DNA of 52,650 bases from Sulfitobacter sp. (GCA_029252045.1 JAQXCD010000040.1:1-52650), one strand, 5' to 3'; positions 9,510 through 20,299 are shown, counted from the first letter of the stretch. The notes: a model not told the origin generated them from the letters alone. Made by a program: numbers and translations.

Positions 9510-9920
9510 ATGGACGTTGAAAAATCCTTCACTGACGCGTGCCACCGAAACGTTCAGGAATCCAAGTTCTTCCTCACCGCGATTGCGGCGATCCTTGTTT
9601 TTTCTAAAGAATTTTACGGATATTCATGGTCACAACTTCAGCACGATCCTGATCTGAAGTTTGCGTTTGGCGTCATCTTGACGAGTGGGCTCGCATTTTC
9701 AACCGCGCTTACCCTATCGTTCACCCTCGAACGAGCCGGATTCGCGTTAATGGCACCAAATGTGTATGGCAAGTATCCCAAAATTAACGAATGGTTGGTT
9801 GGATCAAAGCCAATTTCTATGACGATAAATCTCTGCCTGCTATTTGGCATTCCCCTTTTCCTAGTCGGGTTCTTTCTTTTGTTCATCTCTACAGGCTCTT
9901 CAGAAGTCGTCACTTCTTGA
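9510..9920 (+). CDS. Orphan small membrane protein in low-GC island
   Basis: This 136-residue protein was not recognised. The N-terminal ~20 residues are polar and include Cys and His (DACHRN). Hydrophobic segments lie near residues 22-37, 50-70 and 103-127, suggesting three membrane spans. A GGAG lies about 7 nt before ATG 9510. Codon use and base composition are visibly more AT-rich than the flanking genes, the gene has no operon partner, and the segment is bracketed by 21-nt direct repeats, all consistent with horizontal acquisition. The reading of frame +1 (9418-9657) over the same DNA gives no family-like protein. Function unknown; a phage or defence-type membrane protein is possible but unsupported. 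Confidence 0.55.
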   Translation: MDVEKSFTDACHRNVQESKFFLTAIAAILVFSKEFYGYSWSQLQHDPDLKFAFGVILTSGLAFSTALTLSFTLERAGFALMAPNVYGKYPKINEWLVGSKPISMTINLCLLFGIPLFLVGFFLLFISTGSSEVVTS

Positions 9921-9958
9921 TAGTTTTGGACAGAAACCCCTAGCCAAAACCTCTTGGC

Positions 9959-9979
9959 CAAAAACGCTCCTTTTTGGCA
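9959..9979. repeat. 21-nt direct repeat, right copy, within a gene-free AT-rich gap
   Basis: This is the partner of the copy at 9403-9423. The gap 9921-10151 otherwise holds several CCAAAA-type short repeats (near 9943, 10010 and 10021) and no credible gene; nothing else was recognised there. Confidence 0.6.
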
Positions 9980-10151
9980 CATGCGAAAACTACCACAAAT
10001 AGTGCCGCCAAAAACCCTGTTCAAAACCCAAGACGTTGTTACAGGTTTCTGATCTCTAAGTTTTTACCGCCATTTGAGGTCGATGAAATCGGGTGGGGCG
10101 CTTTTGAGCTCAGAAAATGGCCACCGCCAACTAGGATAACTTCCACCAAAA

Positions 10152-10184
10152 CAAAAAAAAACGCCGCAGGCATAACCTACGGCG
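10152..10184 (-). terminator. Terminator of the bactofilin operon
   Basis: On the minus strand CGCCGTAGG (10184-10176) pairs with CCTGCGGCG (10170-10162) with one mismatch, followed by a run of nine or more T (A-run 10152-10161). It lies 29 nt past the bactofilin stop. Confidence 0.85.
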
Positions 10185-10212
10185 CTTATAATATTCGATC
10201 TAACAAGACTGC

Positions 10213-10722
10213 TTAAGAAGCAGGATTCGCCTTCTGCGCTGGCACTGCTTTGGCGCCGGGGTTCAGCGGGTCGTCCTGACGCTGTACGGATCCCTCGAAA
10301 TGCGCACCGCTCTCGATGGCGATGGTCTTGTGGATGATGTCACCCTCAACGCGGGCTGTAGACGTCAGGCGGACCTTCAGGCCACGGACACGGCCAACGA
10401 TTCGGCCGTTGATAACAACATCATCGGCAATCACTTCGCCCTTGATGGTTGCTGTCTCGCCGATGGTCAGCAGGTGCGCGCGAATGTCGCCCTCTACTGT
10501 GCCTTCAACCTGAATGTCACCGGTTGTCTTCATGTTGCCCGTCACATGCAGGTCGGAAGACAGCACGGAGGCAGGGGGCTTTGCCTTGGGGGCGCTTGCC
10601 TTGAACTCGTTTGGCTTTTGAGCAGGCATAGAAGGCGCAGCAGCCGATGGTGCGGGTACTGCGGGTTTCTGTGTGTCAGCGCCGCCTGGTGCCGGATCAT
10701 TGATTTTGCTCTTAGAAAACAT
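10213..10722 (-). CDS. Bactofilin family cytoskeletal protein
   Basis: Bactofilins polymerise without nucleotide into filaments that position cell-wall enzymes. The 169-residue protein has a disordered Pro/Ala/Lys-rich N-terminus (about 1-50), a central beta-helix of short hydrophobic-Gly repeats (about 52-145; for example GDIQVEGTVEGDIRAHLLTIG and the VEGDIIHKTIAIESGAHFEGS stretch) and a polar tail. This is the standard bactofilin organisation. It starts inside the 3' end of the M23 peptidase gene (11-bp overlap), with AAGG upstream of ATG 10722, so the pair is translationally coupled. Confidence 0.9.
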   Translation of the reverse strand: MFSKSKINDPAPGGADTQKPAVPAPSAAAPSMPAQKPNEFKASAPKAKPPASVLSSDLHVTGNMKTTGDIQVEGTVEGDIRAHLLTIGETATIKGEVIADDVVINGRIVGRVRGLKVRLTSTARVEGDIIHKTIAIESGAHFEGSVQRQDDPLNPGAKAVPAQKANPAS

Positions 10723-12064
10723 CTTTTGCTGCCTTGATATAGATCATTGGGTTAACGGGCTTACCGCCGACGCGTACTTCGTAATGGAGATGCACGCCGG
10801 TCACACGTCCTGTAGCACCCATATCACCAATACGGTCGCCGCGCGATACTCTTTGACCAACCTTTACACGGATTTTTGATTGGTGCGCATAGCGGGTTTC
10901 GATGCCGAATTCGTGCTGGATCTTCACCAAACGTCCATATCCTGATGCCCAACCGGCGTGAGTCACAACACCGTCCGCTGTGGCATACAAGGGCGTGCCC
11001 GTGCCTGCGGCAAAGTCGACACCGTCGTGCATGCGACGGCCACCTGTCTTGGGGTCACGGCGGAAGCCGAATTGCGAGGTAAAGCGGAATGCGTCCTTCA
11101 CAGGATTCGCAAAGGGCGCTTTGGACGCCGCAAGGCGGTAGAGGTTCAGGCGGTCCATCTGGTTGATCAGACGGTTGGCGCGCAGGGTATCGGCGTTTGG
11201 CTTCTCGCCGCGGGTGGGAAAGCTGAGCGGTGTCAGCGGGCCACCCTGGCCGGAATAACCACGACGAACCGTTTCAAGAATACGCTCGGTCGGCATGCCG
11301 GCGGCGCGGAACATCCGGTCCAGCGGGGCCACGGAGACTGTCATCGCTTCTTCCAGCTGGCGGAAGATGGTGTCGTTTTGTTCCTGCATCTCGGCGATTT
11401 TCTGGTTCAGCGCGTCTGCTGCCAGAAGGGCGTCTTGTGAATCGAGGATTACCTGGTCGCGTTCTTGTGCCGTGCGGGCCAAGGCGTCCGCCAGAAAGTC
11501 CATCGGCGCTGTGCTGGCTGCCATCTGGATGGCGGCACCGCCTTCGGTCTGCAACAGGGCCACCTGACCGCGGGCTTCTTCGCGGTCTTTCATGGTGTTG
11601 CGCAGGGTAGACTGGATCACGTCAATGCCGGTCTCAAGTTCGCGGCGGCGCGTCTCGGATGTGAGCAGTTCGGACTGCATCACGGAAATCTGGGAAAGGG
11701 CGGCGTTGAAACGTTCTTGCGCGGCTAGCGCTTCTTCGGCGCGGCTGTCACGCTGTGAACTGAGATCGTTCAGGCGCGCCTGATAGGTCCGCTGGTCGCG
11801 TTTGGCCTGCTCGCGGAAGTTGCCGGACCCGATGCTGTCCATCAGGATGATTGCGGTTGCAACAATTGCCCATGCCACCAATGCAGCGGAGCCTGTCAGC
11901 GCGATCAGCTGGGTGATCGGGCGCAAACGGATAAACCGTGTGTCGTTGTCAGATTTCAAAAATACACGGCGTTCCGGAAAATGTCTCTCCAGAAACGCGT
12001 CAACTTTAATCGCGAGCTTTGTACGCACGTCAGTAAATTCCATTAGGTCTCGCCACGGTTTCAT
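10712..12064 (-). CDS. M23 (LytM-type) peptidoglycan endopeptidase, membrane anchored
   Basis: This 450-residue protein has a cytoplasmic N-terminus, one transmembrane segment at about residues 52-75, a long periplasmic coiled coil (about 85-260) and a C-terminal M23 domain. The zinc and catalytic residues look intact: HDGVD and HLHYE near the end, with RYAHQS between. A complete site implies it cuts peptide cross-links rather than only activating amidases. ATG 12064 has GAGGG upstream; a second ATG seven codons in is possible. Overlap with the bactofilin gene fits the known pairing in which bactofilin localises an M23 enzyme to shape the cell. Confidence 0.9.
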   Translation of the reverse strand: MKPWRDLMEFTDVRTKLAIKVDAFLERHFPERRVFLKSDNDTRFIRLRPITQLIALTGSAALVAWAIVATAIILMDSIGSGNFREQAKRDQRTYQARLNDLSSQRDSRAEEALAAQERFNAALSQISVMQSELLTSETRRRELETGIDVIQSTLRNTMKDREEARGQVALLQTEGGAAIQMAASTAPMDFLADALARTAQERDQVILDSQDALLAADALNQKIAEMQEQNDTIFRQLEEAMTVSVAPLDRMFRAAGMPTERILETVRRGYSGQGGPLTPLSFPTRGEKPNADTLRANRLINQMDRLNLYRLAASKAPFANPVKDAFRFTSQFGFRRDPKTGGRRMHDGVDFAAGTGTPLYATADGVVTHAGWASGYGRLVKIQHEFGIETRYAHQSKIRVKVGQRVSRGDRIGDMGATGRVTGVHLHYEVRVGGKPVNPMIYIKAAKDVF

Positions 12065-12209
12065 GGTCCCTCACGAAATCGTAACAAGTTTGCAATAACT
12101 TTCAGAAACCCATCGGGCAACCCTAGAGGTCGCCCGTAACGTCGCGTTGCCTAAAACCGTGACATATGGGCAGAAAACCGCCTATTTTTGCAGGGTTGTG
12201 CAGGGAACT

Positions 12210-13015
12210 TTACCTGCCTTCGGCAAGGGGCCAGTAAAAATTCGGTGGAATTCCGGCCTCTGCGCGCTTTTCCTCGTTGAAGGGCGGGCGCAGTTGTCCA
12301 TGGAAGTACTGACGCACAAGGGCGTGAAATTTCGGTGTCGGATCAAGCTCATAGCGGCCACACAGGTAGTGGAACCACTTGGAGCCATAAGCAACGTGAT
12401 GCACTTCCTCGGCGTAGATTGTCTCCAATGCCGCGACTGCGCCGTCTTCTTTGGCCTGTTTGAACACTTTGATCATGCCGGGGGTCACATCAAGGCCGCG
12501 CGCTTCCAGAACCATGGGCACAACGGCCAATCGGCCCATGAAATCCTCAGCGGTGTCTTCGGCGGCGCGCCACATGCCTGCGTGGGCGGGCAAAGCACCG
12601 TAGAAACTGCCAGCCGCCTCAAGGCAATCACACATCAGGTTGAAATGTTTGGATTCTTCATCCGCTGCTTTCACCCAGTCGTCATAGTAGCCGATCGGCA
12701 TTTCGATGTCCGAGAACCGTGCGATGATGTCCCAGTGCAAATCCACGGCGTTCAGCTCGATGTGGGCGACCGCATGCATGAGCGCGATCCGCCCCTCGGG
12801 ACTGCCCGGTTTGCGGTGCGGCACGTCACGCGGGCTCAGCAATTCTGGCTTGGCGGGCCGTGCAGGAGTCAGCGGTGGTTGCGCGCTGCCGATTTCGGGG
12901 TGGCTGCCGTCCGCGCGCGCACTGCGCCACGCCGCCGCATACCTGTGCGACAGCGCTGTTTTCTCGCGGCCACCCGCAGTATTCAGCACTGCAACAGCCA
13001 TTTCCGCCAGCGGCA

Positions 13016-13019
<4 letters not shown>
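12210..13019 (-). CDS. DUF455 ferritin-like domain protein
   Basis: This 269-residue cytoplasmic protein resembles the DUF455 family, which has a ferritin-like four-helix bundle. Likely metal-ligand segments are visible: HAVAHIELNAVDL, DEESKHF, VLEARGLDV and YAEEVHHVAYG, giving the repeated Glu...ExxH pattern of a diiron or dimetal site. The biochemical role of the family is not established. ATG 13019 overlaps the bcp stop by 4 nt (ATGA), so it is co-translated with the peroxiredoxin, which suggests, but does not prove, a redox or oxidative-stress role. Confidence 0.8.
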
Positions 13020-13477
<458 letters not shown>

Positions 13478-13606
13478 GGGAAAACTCCGGTCTGTGTGGG
13501 GCTGGCCTTTTAGGCCGCGTTGTCCTCTGTCATAGTAGGGCAGCGGCGCAAATGTCCAACCGTTGCGCGCCGGTTTTTTGTATTCCTAGCGAGTGACCGC
13601 ATCCAG

Positions 13607-16600
13607 ATGGCCGAAACCGCCCCGCCAGCGCCGCCTCCCTTGCCGTCCGGCAATAGGCCTAAACGCCGCAAGCGCGGGCTGTTGCTATTGGGAATCGGCC
13701 TGTTCAACGCGCTTTGGTCGCTGTTGGTGCTGACCGTGGTGATCGCTGTCGCCGCGGTCTACTTTTTCTATGACCGCCCCGTTGTGATGCCCAATTGGGT
13801 CGAGGCGCGGATCGAGCAGCGTCTGGAAGAGGAATTTCCACAGGTAAAAATCTCCTTCGGAGAACTGCGGCTGCTGATGGAGGAGGGCTGGCGCCCGCGT
13901 GTGCGTTTGCGCGATGTCGCTGTAGCGACGCCAGACGGCGCCGAGCTGATCCGCTTTTCCGAGGCGCGCGTGCGATTTTCCATGCCAGCCTTGCGGCGCG
14001 GCAAGGTGCAACCGGCCGAAATTGCACTGCGCGGTGTGTTTGTCACGCTGGTGCGGGACGAAGATGGCACATTGGCTGTGCAAGCCGCACTCGACGGCGC
14101 GCGCGGTGCGGGGCAGACCCGCACGTTGGGGGCCGTTGTCGCCCAGATCGACACGGTGTTGCAACAGCCGGGGCTTGCCGCGCTGGAACACGCCGAGATG
14201 CGCGGCCTGACAGTGCAGTATATAGACCAACGGGCAGGGCGTGCCTTTACTCTGGACGGTGGCCGCCTGATCGCCGAGCGCAAAGGCGGCGCGCTTGTGG
14301 TCAGTTCCGATCTTGCGCTTTTGGGCGACGGGGCCTCTGTCACAACACTCTCCGCGAATTATACAAGCGTGATTGGCGTGCCGGAGGCGCAATTCGGATT
14401 GCGCATTGATGATGCCTCTGCCGCCGATTTCGCCACCCAAAGCCCCGCGTTTGCATGGATGGGGGCGCTGCGGGCGCCGATATCGGGCGCGTTGCGCTCT
14501 GGCGTGCGGGCGGACGGGACACTTGCGCCGCTGAGTGCGACTTTGCAAATCGGTGCAGGTGTGGTGCAACCCAACGACGGCACCCGCCCGATCCCCTTCG
14601 AGGCGGCACGCAGTTATTTTACCTACGATGCAGCACTTGGCCTGCTGCGGTTTGACGAATTGTCGGTGGTCAGCAAATGGGTCACGGCGCGCGCCGAAGG
14701 CACCGCCACACTGACAGGCTTGCGCACCGGTAAACTTGAGGCGCTGGTAGGACAGTTCAGCTTGACGCAAATTCGGGCAAACCCGTTGGGCCTTTACCCT
14801 GGCACGATCGAGCTTGAAGGCGCCGAGGTGGATTTCCGCCTGCAAACAGCGCCTTTCAAACTGGACATCGGGCGTCTGGATATCTTTGATCAGGGCCAGA
14901 CCCGCCATGCCTTCGGCACCCTGAACGCTTTGCCCGACGGCTGGCAAGTGGCGCTGGATGCCCGCGCCGATGTGATCGACCCCGCGCGTGTGCTCCAGCT
15001 GTGGCCCGAAGCCGTAGGCACCAAAACCCGCGACTGGCTGAGTGAAAACCTGATCAGCGCCAAGATCAAAGACGCTGATTTTGCCCTGCGTATCGCGCCG
15101 GGTGCGCGCCCGCGCGTGTATCTGGGTATGGATTATGAAGAGGGCAGTGCGCGCTTTCTCAAAAACCTGCCGCCGGTGACCCGAGCGCGCGGCCATGCCA
15201 GCCTGGACGGAACACGTCTGGTTGTCTCGCTGGACGAAGGTGTGGTTGAGGCGGGCGAAGGCGGCGCCGTCAAGGTCGAGCGTTCGGCCTTTATCATCCC
15301 CGACATCACCGTAAAAGGTGGCGCGCCGGCGGTTGTGCGCCTGAATGCACGCGGGCCAGTTACGGCAGCCCTTTGGACGCTGGACCAGCCCCCCATGGCC
15401 GTGATGCGCCGCGCAGGATTACCCGTCACGCTCGGCGAGGGCGAGGCGGTTGCCTCCGGTACCATCTCGTTCCCGCTTAAACGCGGCAGCGGAGGAGATG
15501 TTAAATTTGACATGACGGCTGACCTTTTGAACCTGTCGACAAGCCGTCTGATCAAAGGACGCACGCTGAAGGCGGCAGAGATGAAAGTTGTGGCCAGCAC
15601 CAACAGTGTCGAGATTTCGGGACCGGGCAGCTTGGACGGGGTACCGTTTGAGGGGCGCTGGCAACAGCCCATTGGCGCAGGAGCGGCTGATAGCACCCTG
15701 CGGGGCACGGCACAAATCACCCCGCGCGCGCTGGCGGCCTTCAATATTGCCTTGCCGGACGGCATGTTGACGGGGTCCACCAACGCCAACATCGGCATTG
15801 ATTTTATCCGCGGCCAGTCTCCGCGCATGACGCTCCGGTCTGACCTGCAAGGGGCCACATTGGCAATTCCGCAACTGGGATGGCGCAAAAGCAGTGGCGC
15901 GCGGGGAGCGCTGGCAATGGACATCCGACTGGGGGCAAATCCGGCGGTGACGGCGATATCGCTCAGCGGTGCGGGGTTGTCGGCCAAAGGCAATATATCC
16001 CTTGCGAAAAGCGGCGGGTTGGATGTGCTCGAAGTGGATAGCCTCAAGGTTGGGGACTGGCTGGACGTGCGGGCGGCGCTTGTGGGGCAGGGAGCAGGGC
16101 GCGCCCCGCAAGTGGTTGTGCGCGGCGGGCGGCTGGATCTGCGCCGCGCGCAATTCGGCAGCGGTGGGGGGAGCAGCAGCACAGCGGCCTCCGGCCCGCC
16201 CGCGCCGCCGATGCGCGTGCGGCTGGACCGCTTGCAGATCACCGAAGCCATCTGGCTTCAGGGGGTCGCGGGGACGTTCAAAACCACGGGTGGCATTGAT
16301 GGCCCCTTCGAGGCGCGTATGAACGGCGGCACAGGGGTGTCGGGCCGTGTGGTGCCCCAACGCGGCCGCACGGCGGTCCGCCTCAGCTCGGTGGATGCGG
16401 GCGGTGTTTTACGCTCGGCAGGCTTGTTCAAACAGGCGGTGGGCGGCACGCTCGACCTGTCGCTGCTGCCGGTGGGCAATGGCAGCGCCTATGACGGCAA
16501 GCTGAAAGTGGATGGCGTCTCGATCAAGGATGCACCGTCAATGGCCGCATTGGTCAATTCGCTGTCGGTTGTGGGGCTGGTCAACGAGATGAACGGTGAC

Positions 16601-17014
16601 GGCATCTATTTCGACGAGGTCGAGGCAGAGTTCCGCATCACCCCGAACCGCATCACCCTCAGCCGTGGCAGCGCTGTTGGTGCATCGCTGGGGCTGTCGG
16701 TGGACGGTGTCTTTGCCACCGATACAGGGCAGCTGGCCATGCAGGGGGTGATTACGCCGGTTTATCTGCTCAACGGCATCGGGTCCCTGCTAACCCGCAA
16801 GGGCGAGGGGCTGCTGGGGTTCAACTACAGCCTGACCGGAGACGCAAAAGCGCCCAAAGTGTCGATCAACCCGCTATCGGTGCTGGCACCGGGCGGTGTG
16901 CGCGATGTGTTACGCGCGCCCAAAACCCAACTGCCACAGGTTCAGGGCGAAACCCCGCCGCCGCAACCCGATGCGCCCAAAAGGCCCGTTGAACGTGTCC
17001 ACGAAGGCCGTTAG
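13607..17014 (+). CDS. AsmA/YhdP-like large envelope protein (DUF3971 type)
   Basis: This 1,135-residue protein has a Pro-rich cytoplasmic start, one transmembrane anchor at about residues 26-48, and a very long periplasmic part of beta-rich repeats with AsmA-like features near the C-terminus ([24 protein letters not shown], then NPLSVLAPG). AsmA/YhdP/TamB relatives form groove-shaped bridges moving phospholipid or affecting outer-membrane permeability; that role here is inferred from family. ATG 13607 is chosen over an in-frame upstream ATG at 13520, because the extra 29 residues look like non-coding leader. The gene lies 11 nt upstream of queA, so the two may be co-transcribed. Confidence 0.82.
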   Translation: MAETAPPAPPPLPSGNRPKRRKRGLLLLGIGLFNALWSLLVLTVVIAVAAVYFFYDRPVVMPNWVEARIEQRLEEEFPQVKISFGELRLLMEEGWRPRVRLRDVAVATPDGAELIRFSEARVRFSMPALRRGKVQPAEIALRGVFVTLVRDEDGTLAVQAALDGARGAGQTRTLGAVVAQIDTVLQQPGLAALEHAEMRGLTVQYIDQRAGRAFTLDGGRLIAERKGGALVVSSDLALLGDGASVTTLSANYTSVIGVPEAQFGLRIDDASAADFATQSPAFAWMGALRAPISGALRSGVRADGTLAPLSATLQIGAGVVQPNDGTRPIPFEAARSYFTYDAALGLLRFDELSVVSKWVTARAEGTATLTGLRTGKLEALVGQFSLTQIRANPLGLYPGTIELEGAEVDFRLQTAPFKLDIGRLDIFDQGQTRHAFGTLNALPDGWQVALDARADVIDPARVLQLWPEAVGTKTRDWLSENLISAKIKDADFALRIAPGARPRVYLGMDYEEGSARFLKNLPPVTRARGHASLDGTRLVVSLDEGVVEAGEGGAVKVERSAFIIPDITVKGGAPAVVRLNARGPVTAALWTLDQPPMAVMRRAGLPVTLGEGEAVASGTISFPLKRGSGGDVKFDMTADLLNLSTSRLIKGRTLKAAEMKVVASTNSVEISGPGSLDGVPFEGRWQQPIGAGAADSTLRGTAQITPRALAAFNIALPDGMLTGSTNANIGIDFIRGQSPRMTLRSDLQGATLAIPQLGWRKSSGARGALAMDIRLGANPAVTAISLSGAGLSAKGNISLAKSGGLDVLEVDSLKVGDWLDVRAALVGQGAGRAPQVVVRGGRLDLRRAQFGSGGGSSSTAASGPPAPPMRVRLDRLQITEAIWLQGVAGTFKTTGGIDGPFEARMNGGTGVSGRVVPQRGRTAVRLSSVDAGGVLRSAGLFKQAVGGTLDLSLLPVGNGSAYDGKLKVDGVSIKDAPSMAALVNSLSVVGLVNEMNGDGIYFDEVEAEFRITPNRITLSRGSAVGASLGLSVDGVFATDTGQLAMQGVITPVYLLNGIGSLLTRKGEGLLGFNYSLTGDAKAPKVSINPLSVLAPGGVRDVLRAPKTQLPQVQGETPPPQPDAPKRPVERVHEGR

Positions 17015-17025
17015 AGGCTGGCGTC

Positions 17026-18090
17026 ATGAAACTCAGTGACTTCGACTTTGACCTGCCCGATACCCTGATCGCCGTGCGTCCTGCACAGCCGCGCTCGTCT
17101 GCGCGCCTGCTCGTGGCCGAGGGAGCGCAAATCCATGACCGCCATGTGCATAATCTGGTGGACTGGCTGCGCTGTGGCGACCGTCTGGTGCTCAACGACA
17201 CGCGTGTGATCCCCGCGCGCCTGACGGGCCTGCGTCACCGCATTACCGGTCAAGGCCCCGTTGCCGCCAAGATCGAGGCGACCCTGCTGGAACCGCAAGC
17301 CGATGCAGGTGTCTGGTCTGCCTTGGTCAAGCCTTTGAAAAAGCTGAAAATGGGCGAGGAAATTGTCTTTTCTGACAGTCTTACCGCCACGCTTGAGGCA
17401 GTCACGGACGGGCTGGCCTATCTGCGCTTTAACCTCACCGGCGAGGATTTCGATACCGCGTTGAACGCAGCCGGTGCCATGCCGCTGCCGCCCTATATCG
17501 CTGCCAAACGCCCTGCGGACGCGCAAGACAAAACCGATTACCAGACCGTCTGGGCCAAAAACGCAGGTGCCGTTGCGGCCCCGACTGCTTCGCTGCATTT
17601 TGACGCCCCGCTGCTGGAGGCGCTACGCGCCATGGGGGTCGAATTTACATATGTCACCTTGCATGTGGGGGCGGGCACCTTCCTGCCCGTAAAGGTTGAC
17701 GATATATCCGAGCACAAGATGCACGCCGAATGGGGGCAGGTCAGCGCGCAGGCCGCCGTTGAAATCACCGCCACCAAAGCGGCAGGCGGGCGGGTGATCC
17801 CCGTGGGCACAACGGCCCTGCGCCTGATCGAGACAGCAGGGCGGGCGGGTTCAATCGCCCCGTGGGAAGGCGACACAGACATTTTCATCACGCCGGGTTT
17901 CCACTTCAATGTGGCCGATGCCCTGATGACCAATTTCCATTTGCCCCGCTCGACGCTGATGATGCTGGTGTCGGCGCTGATGGGGGCGGATGTCATACGC
18001 ACGATATATTCCCACGCTATTCACGAAAAATACCGATTCTTCTCCTACGGAGATGCATCTCTCCTGATCCCGCCGCGCAAAAGCGCCTGA
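17026..18090 (+). CDS. queA: tRNA preQ1(34) S-adenosylmethionine ribosyltransferase-isomerase
   Basis: QueA transfers and isomerises the ribosyl moiety of S-adenosylmethionine to preQ1 in tRNA, giving epoxyqueuosine. The 354 residues match the family length. Characteristic stretches are the N-terminal [32 protein letters not shown], the [14 protein letters not shown] segment and [26 protein letters not shown] 17026 follows a GAGG. It trails the AsmA-like gene by 11 nt. Secure assignment. Confidence 0.95.
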   Translation: MKLSDFDFDLPDTLIAVRPAQPRSSARLLVAEGAQIHDRHVHNLVDWLRCGDRLVLNDTRVIPARLTGLRHRITGQGPVAAKIEATLLEPQADAGVWSALVKPLKKLKMGEEIVFSDSLTATLEAVTDGLAYLRFNLTGEDFDTALNAAGAMPLPPYIAAKRPADAQDKTDYQTVWAKNAGAVAAPTASLHFDAPLLEALRAMGVEFTYVTLHVGAGTFLPVKVDDISEHKMHAEWGQVSAQAAVEITATKAAGGRVIPVGTTALRLIETAGRAGSIAPWEGDTDIFITPGFHFNVADALMTNFHLPRSTLMMLVSALMGADVIRTIYSHAIHEKYRFFSYGDASLLIPPRKSA

Positions 18091-18161
18091 AACAGTCGCA
18101 TTCCCCCTGACATTTGGCGCCTTGCGCCGTTAGGGATTGGACGCAAACAAAGGAACCGAAC

Positions 18162-19433
18162 ATGTTACAGGTCCTCTCCAGCGCGTGGGCGCTTCTCTTT
18201 GGTATGTTCCTGCTGATGCTGGGCAACGGCATGCAGGGTACCTTGCTGGGTATTCGCGGCGAGATTGAAGGGTTTGACACCTTCCGCATGTCGATTGTCA
18301 TGTCTGCCTATTTTGTCGGCTTTCTTGGCGGCTCGCGACTTGCCCCGCTGATGATACAGCGCGTGGGCCATGTGCGTGTGTTTGCAGCCCTTGCCTCTGC
18401 AATCTCTGCGGTGATGATCCTTTATCCTACATTTCCCAACGTGGCTGTCTGGACACTTGGCCGTGTCCTGATCGGCTTTTGCTTTTCTGCGGTCTATGTG
18501 ACGGCTGAAAGCTGGCTTAACAACGCGGCCGATAACTCCAACCGCGGTCAGGCGCTGTCGCTTTATATGATTGTCCAAACGCTGGGTATTGTGGCCGCGC
18601 AAGCGATGCTGCTGGTGGCCGAGCCTGATGGCTTTGTCTTGTTTGTCATTCCGTCTGTCTTGGTCAGCGTGGCCATCACGCCTATTCTTCTGTCGATCAG
18701 CCCGACACCGGCCTTTGCCACCACCAAACCGATGAGCCTGAAAGAACTGATGGGGTTTTCGCCGCTGGGCTGTGTAGGCATGTTCATTCTGGGCGGTATC
18801 TTTTCGGCCCAATTCGGCATGTCCTCCGTCTACGGATCCGAAGCCGGGCTGAGCGTTGCGCAAATCTCGACCTTTGTCGCGACGTTTTTCATCGGGGCCG
18901 TTTTCCTGCAATATCCGATCGGCTGGATTTCCGACCGGATTGACCGGCGTTTCCTGATCATCATTGTGTCGCTGATTGGCGCGGCTGGGTGCACGCTGGG
19001 CGCCGTGATGGGCGATGTGTTTGTGATGTTGCTGGTGTCCGCGTTCATCATCGGCGGCATGGCCAACCCGCTGTACTCGCTGTTGATCGCTCACACCAAC
19101 GACTTTCTCGAGCATGACGATATGGCCGCGGCCTCTGGCGGATTGCTGTTTATCAACGGACTAGGGGCAATTTTGGGACCCGTGTTTGTCGGTTGGCTGA
19201 TGGGGACATCAGTAGGGCCCACGGGCTTCTATATTTTTACGGGCGTCTTGTTTATTGTGATGGTCGTCTACGCCGGCTACCGCTCAACCGTTCGTTCTGC
19301 TGTGCCGGTGGAAGAGACCGGCTCCTATGTTCCTATGGGCCCAACAGCGACCACGATGGCCATGGAATTTGCGCAAGAATACGCGATTGAATCCGATCTG
19401 GAAGACGAGGAAGCGGCAAAGTCCGCCTCCTGA
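18162..19433 (+). CDS. MFS transporter
   Basis: This 423-residue major facilitator protein has about 12 hydrophobic spans in two halves, a conserved loop near GWISDRIDRRF (the MFS motif-A position between helices of the second half) and a cytoplasmic acidic tail (SDLEDEE). Its substrate is not evident; related alphaproteobacterial proteins are annotated only as MFS. ATG 18162 has AAAGGAAC upstream and begins right before the first span; 16 extra in-frame residues upstream are not membrane-like. It stands alone between queA and the DUF924 gene. Confidence 0.85.
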   Translation: MLQVLSSAWALLFGMFLLMLGNGMQGTLLGIRGEIEGFDTFRMSIVMSAYFVGFLGGSRLAPLMIQRVGHVRVFAALASAISAVMILYPTFPNVAVWTLGRVLIGFCFSAVYVTAESWLNNAADNSNRGQALSLYMIVQTLGIVAAQAMLLVAEPDGFVLFVIPSVLVSVAITPILLSISPTPAFATTKPMSLKELMGFSPLGCVGMFILGGIFSAQFGMSSVYGSEAGLSVAQISTFVATFFIGAVFLQYPIGWISDRIDRRFLIIIVSLIGAAGCTLGAVMGDVFVMLLVSAFIIGGMANPLYSLLIAHTNDFLEHDDMAAASGGLLFINGLGAILGPVFVGWLMGTSVGPTGFYIFTGVLFIVMVVYAGYRSTVRSAVPVEETGSYVPMGPTATTMAMEFAQEYAIESDLEDEEAAKSAS

Positions 19434-19484
19434 TGCGGCATTATTTCGCCGCCTAAAGGAAACCCGCACCTCTAATCGGGACAG

Positions 19485-19496
19485 GTTTGCGCTAAC
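19485..19496. promoter_or_regulatory. gap-type operator core upstream of the DUF924 gene
   Basis: GTTTGCGCTAAC is identical over 12 bases to the core of the site before the gap gene at 35.9 kb. It is intergenic, 93 nt before ATG 19590 and 51 nt after the MFS stop. No clear -10 or -35 was assigned. Confidence 0.5.
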
Positions 19497-19589
19497 TGTA
19501 ACAGATTTGTTGCAAATTGTGTGTAGGCAAAAAGGGAAAATGGCAGTCTACTGAACAGGTTAATACCACGCGCAAGGAGGAATGCGACA

Positions 19590-20177
19590 ATGGTAGGCCC
19601 TGAGCAGGTGCTGGAATTCTGGCTGGACAAGATTGGTCCCGCCGGTTGGTACGGTGCCGATGATGCAGTAGACGCGGAAATCCGTGAGAAATTCATGCCC
19701 GTTTGGGACGCCGCAGGCAGCGGCGGCCTGAGTATGTGGCTCACCTATCCAAGCGGCGCGTTGGCCTATCTGATTGTGACGGATCAATTCTCTCGCAACA
19801 TGTTCCGCAACAATGACGGCCGTGCATTCGCGCTGGATCCAATTGCCTTGGCGGCTGCGAAATCAGCAATTTGCAAAGGCTGGGACATGAAGATCGATCC
19901 CCCCGCGCGGCAGTTTTTCTACCTACCTATGATGCACTCGGAAAACCTTTGCGATCAGGAACGCTGTGTCCGCCTGATGGTTGAACGGATGCCACAAAAC
20001 GGTGCGGATAATCTGCTGCATGCGCAGGCCCACCGCGAAGTCATCCGCCAGTTTGGCCGCTTTCCGTACCGCAATGCAGCGCTCTCGCGCCTCGATACCC
20101 GCAGCGAGACGGATTATGCACGGGCAGGGGGCTATGGCCACACGGTGCGCCAGCTACAATCGAAAAAAGCAGCCTGA
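19590..20177 (+). CDS. DUF924 family protein
   Basis: This 195-residue soluble protein resembles DUF924, a helical (TPR-like) family of unknown function found in proteobacteria and eukaryotes. Recognisable family features are the VLEFWLDKIG start, AYLIVTDQFSRNMFRN in the middle, DPPARQFFYLPMMHSENL, and a C-terminal FGRFPYRNAALSR. A good AAGGAGG ribosome site precedes ATG 19590. No operon partner; a strong terminator follows. The GTTTGCGCTAAC site upstream links it tentatively to the carbon-metabolism regulon. Confidence 0.85.
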   Translation: MVGPEQVLEFWLDKIGPAGWYGADDAVDAEIREKFMPVWDAAGSGGLSMWLTYPSGALAYLIVTDQFSRNMFRNNDGRAFALDPIALAAAKSAICKGWDMKIDPPARQFFYLPMMHSENLCDQERCVRLMVERMPQNGADNLLHAQAHREVIRQFGRFPYRNAALSRLDTRSETDYARAGGYGHTVRQLQSKKAA

Positions 20178-20201
20178 AAAGGCGCGAACATCTAACAATA
20201 C

Positions 20202-20237
20202 GGGGCGGTTGAGCGTTATTGCTCTGCCGCCCTTTTT
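20202..20237 (+). terminator. Terminator after the DUF924 gene
   Basis: GGGCGG (20203-20208) pairs with CCGCCC (20227-20232), with an inner GAGC/GCTC stem, followed by five T. Confidence 0.85.
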
Positions 20238-20285
20238 GATTTCTGCCCGCCGCCCGTCCGCGCCATTGCAGGGCAAATCAAAATG

Positions 20286-20299
20286 GTTTAGTGGTGAAC
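20286..20299. promoter_or_regulatory. Putative operator upstream of lpdA matching the pdhA site
   Basis: GTTTAGTGGTGAAC is a degenerate version of the pdhA palindrome. Including flanks (20283-20303) it matches 17 of 21 bases of the pdhA site at 6401-6421. It lies 31 nt upstream of the lpdA start. Confidence 0.55.

Noticed and set aside
9418..9657. Alternative 79-codon plus-strand frame in the low-GC island
   Set aside because: It has no good ribosome site, overlaps the better-supported membrane protein gene, and gives a basic, repeat-free polypeptide without features.
13685..15196. Long minus-strand open frame (about 500 codons) within the AsmA-like gene
   Set aside because: It has antisense composition typical of high-GC shadow frames, no motifs, and the sense gene explains the region.
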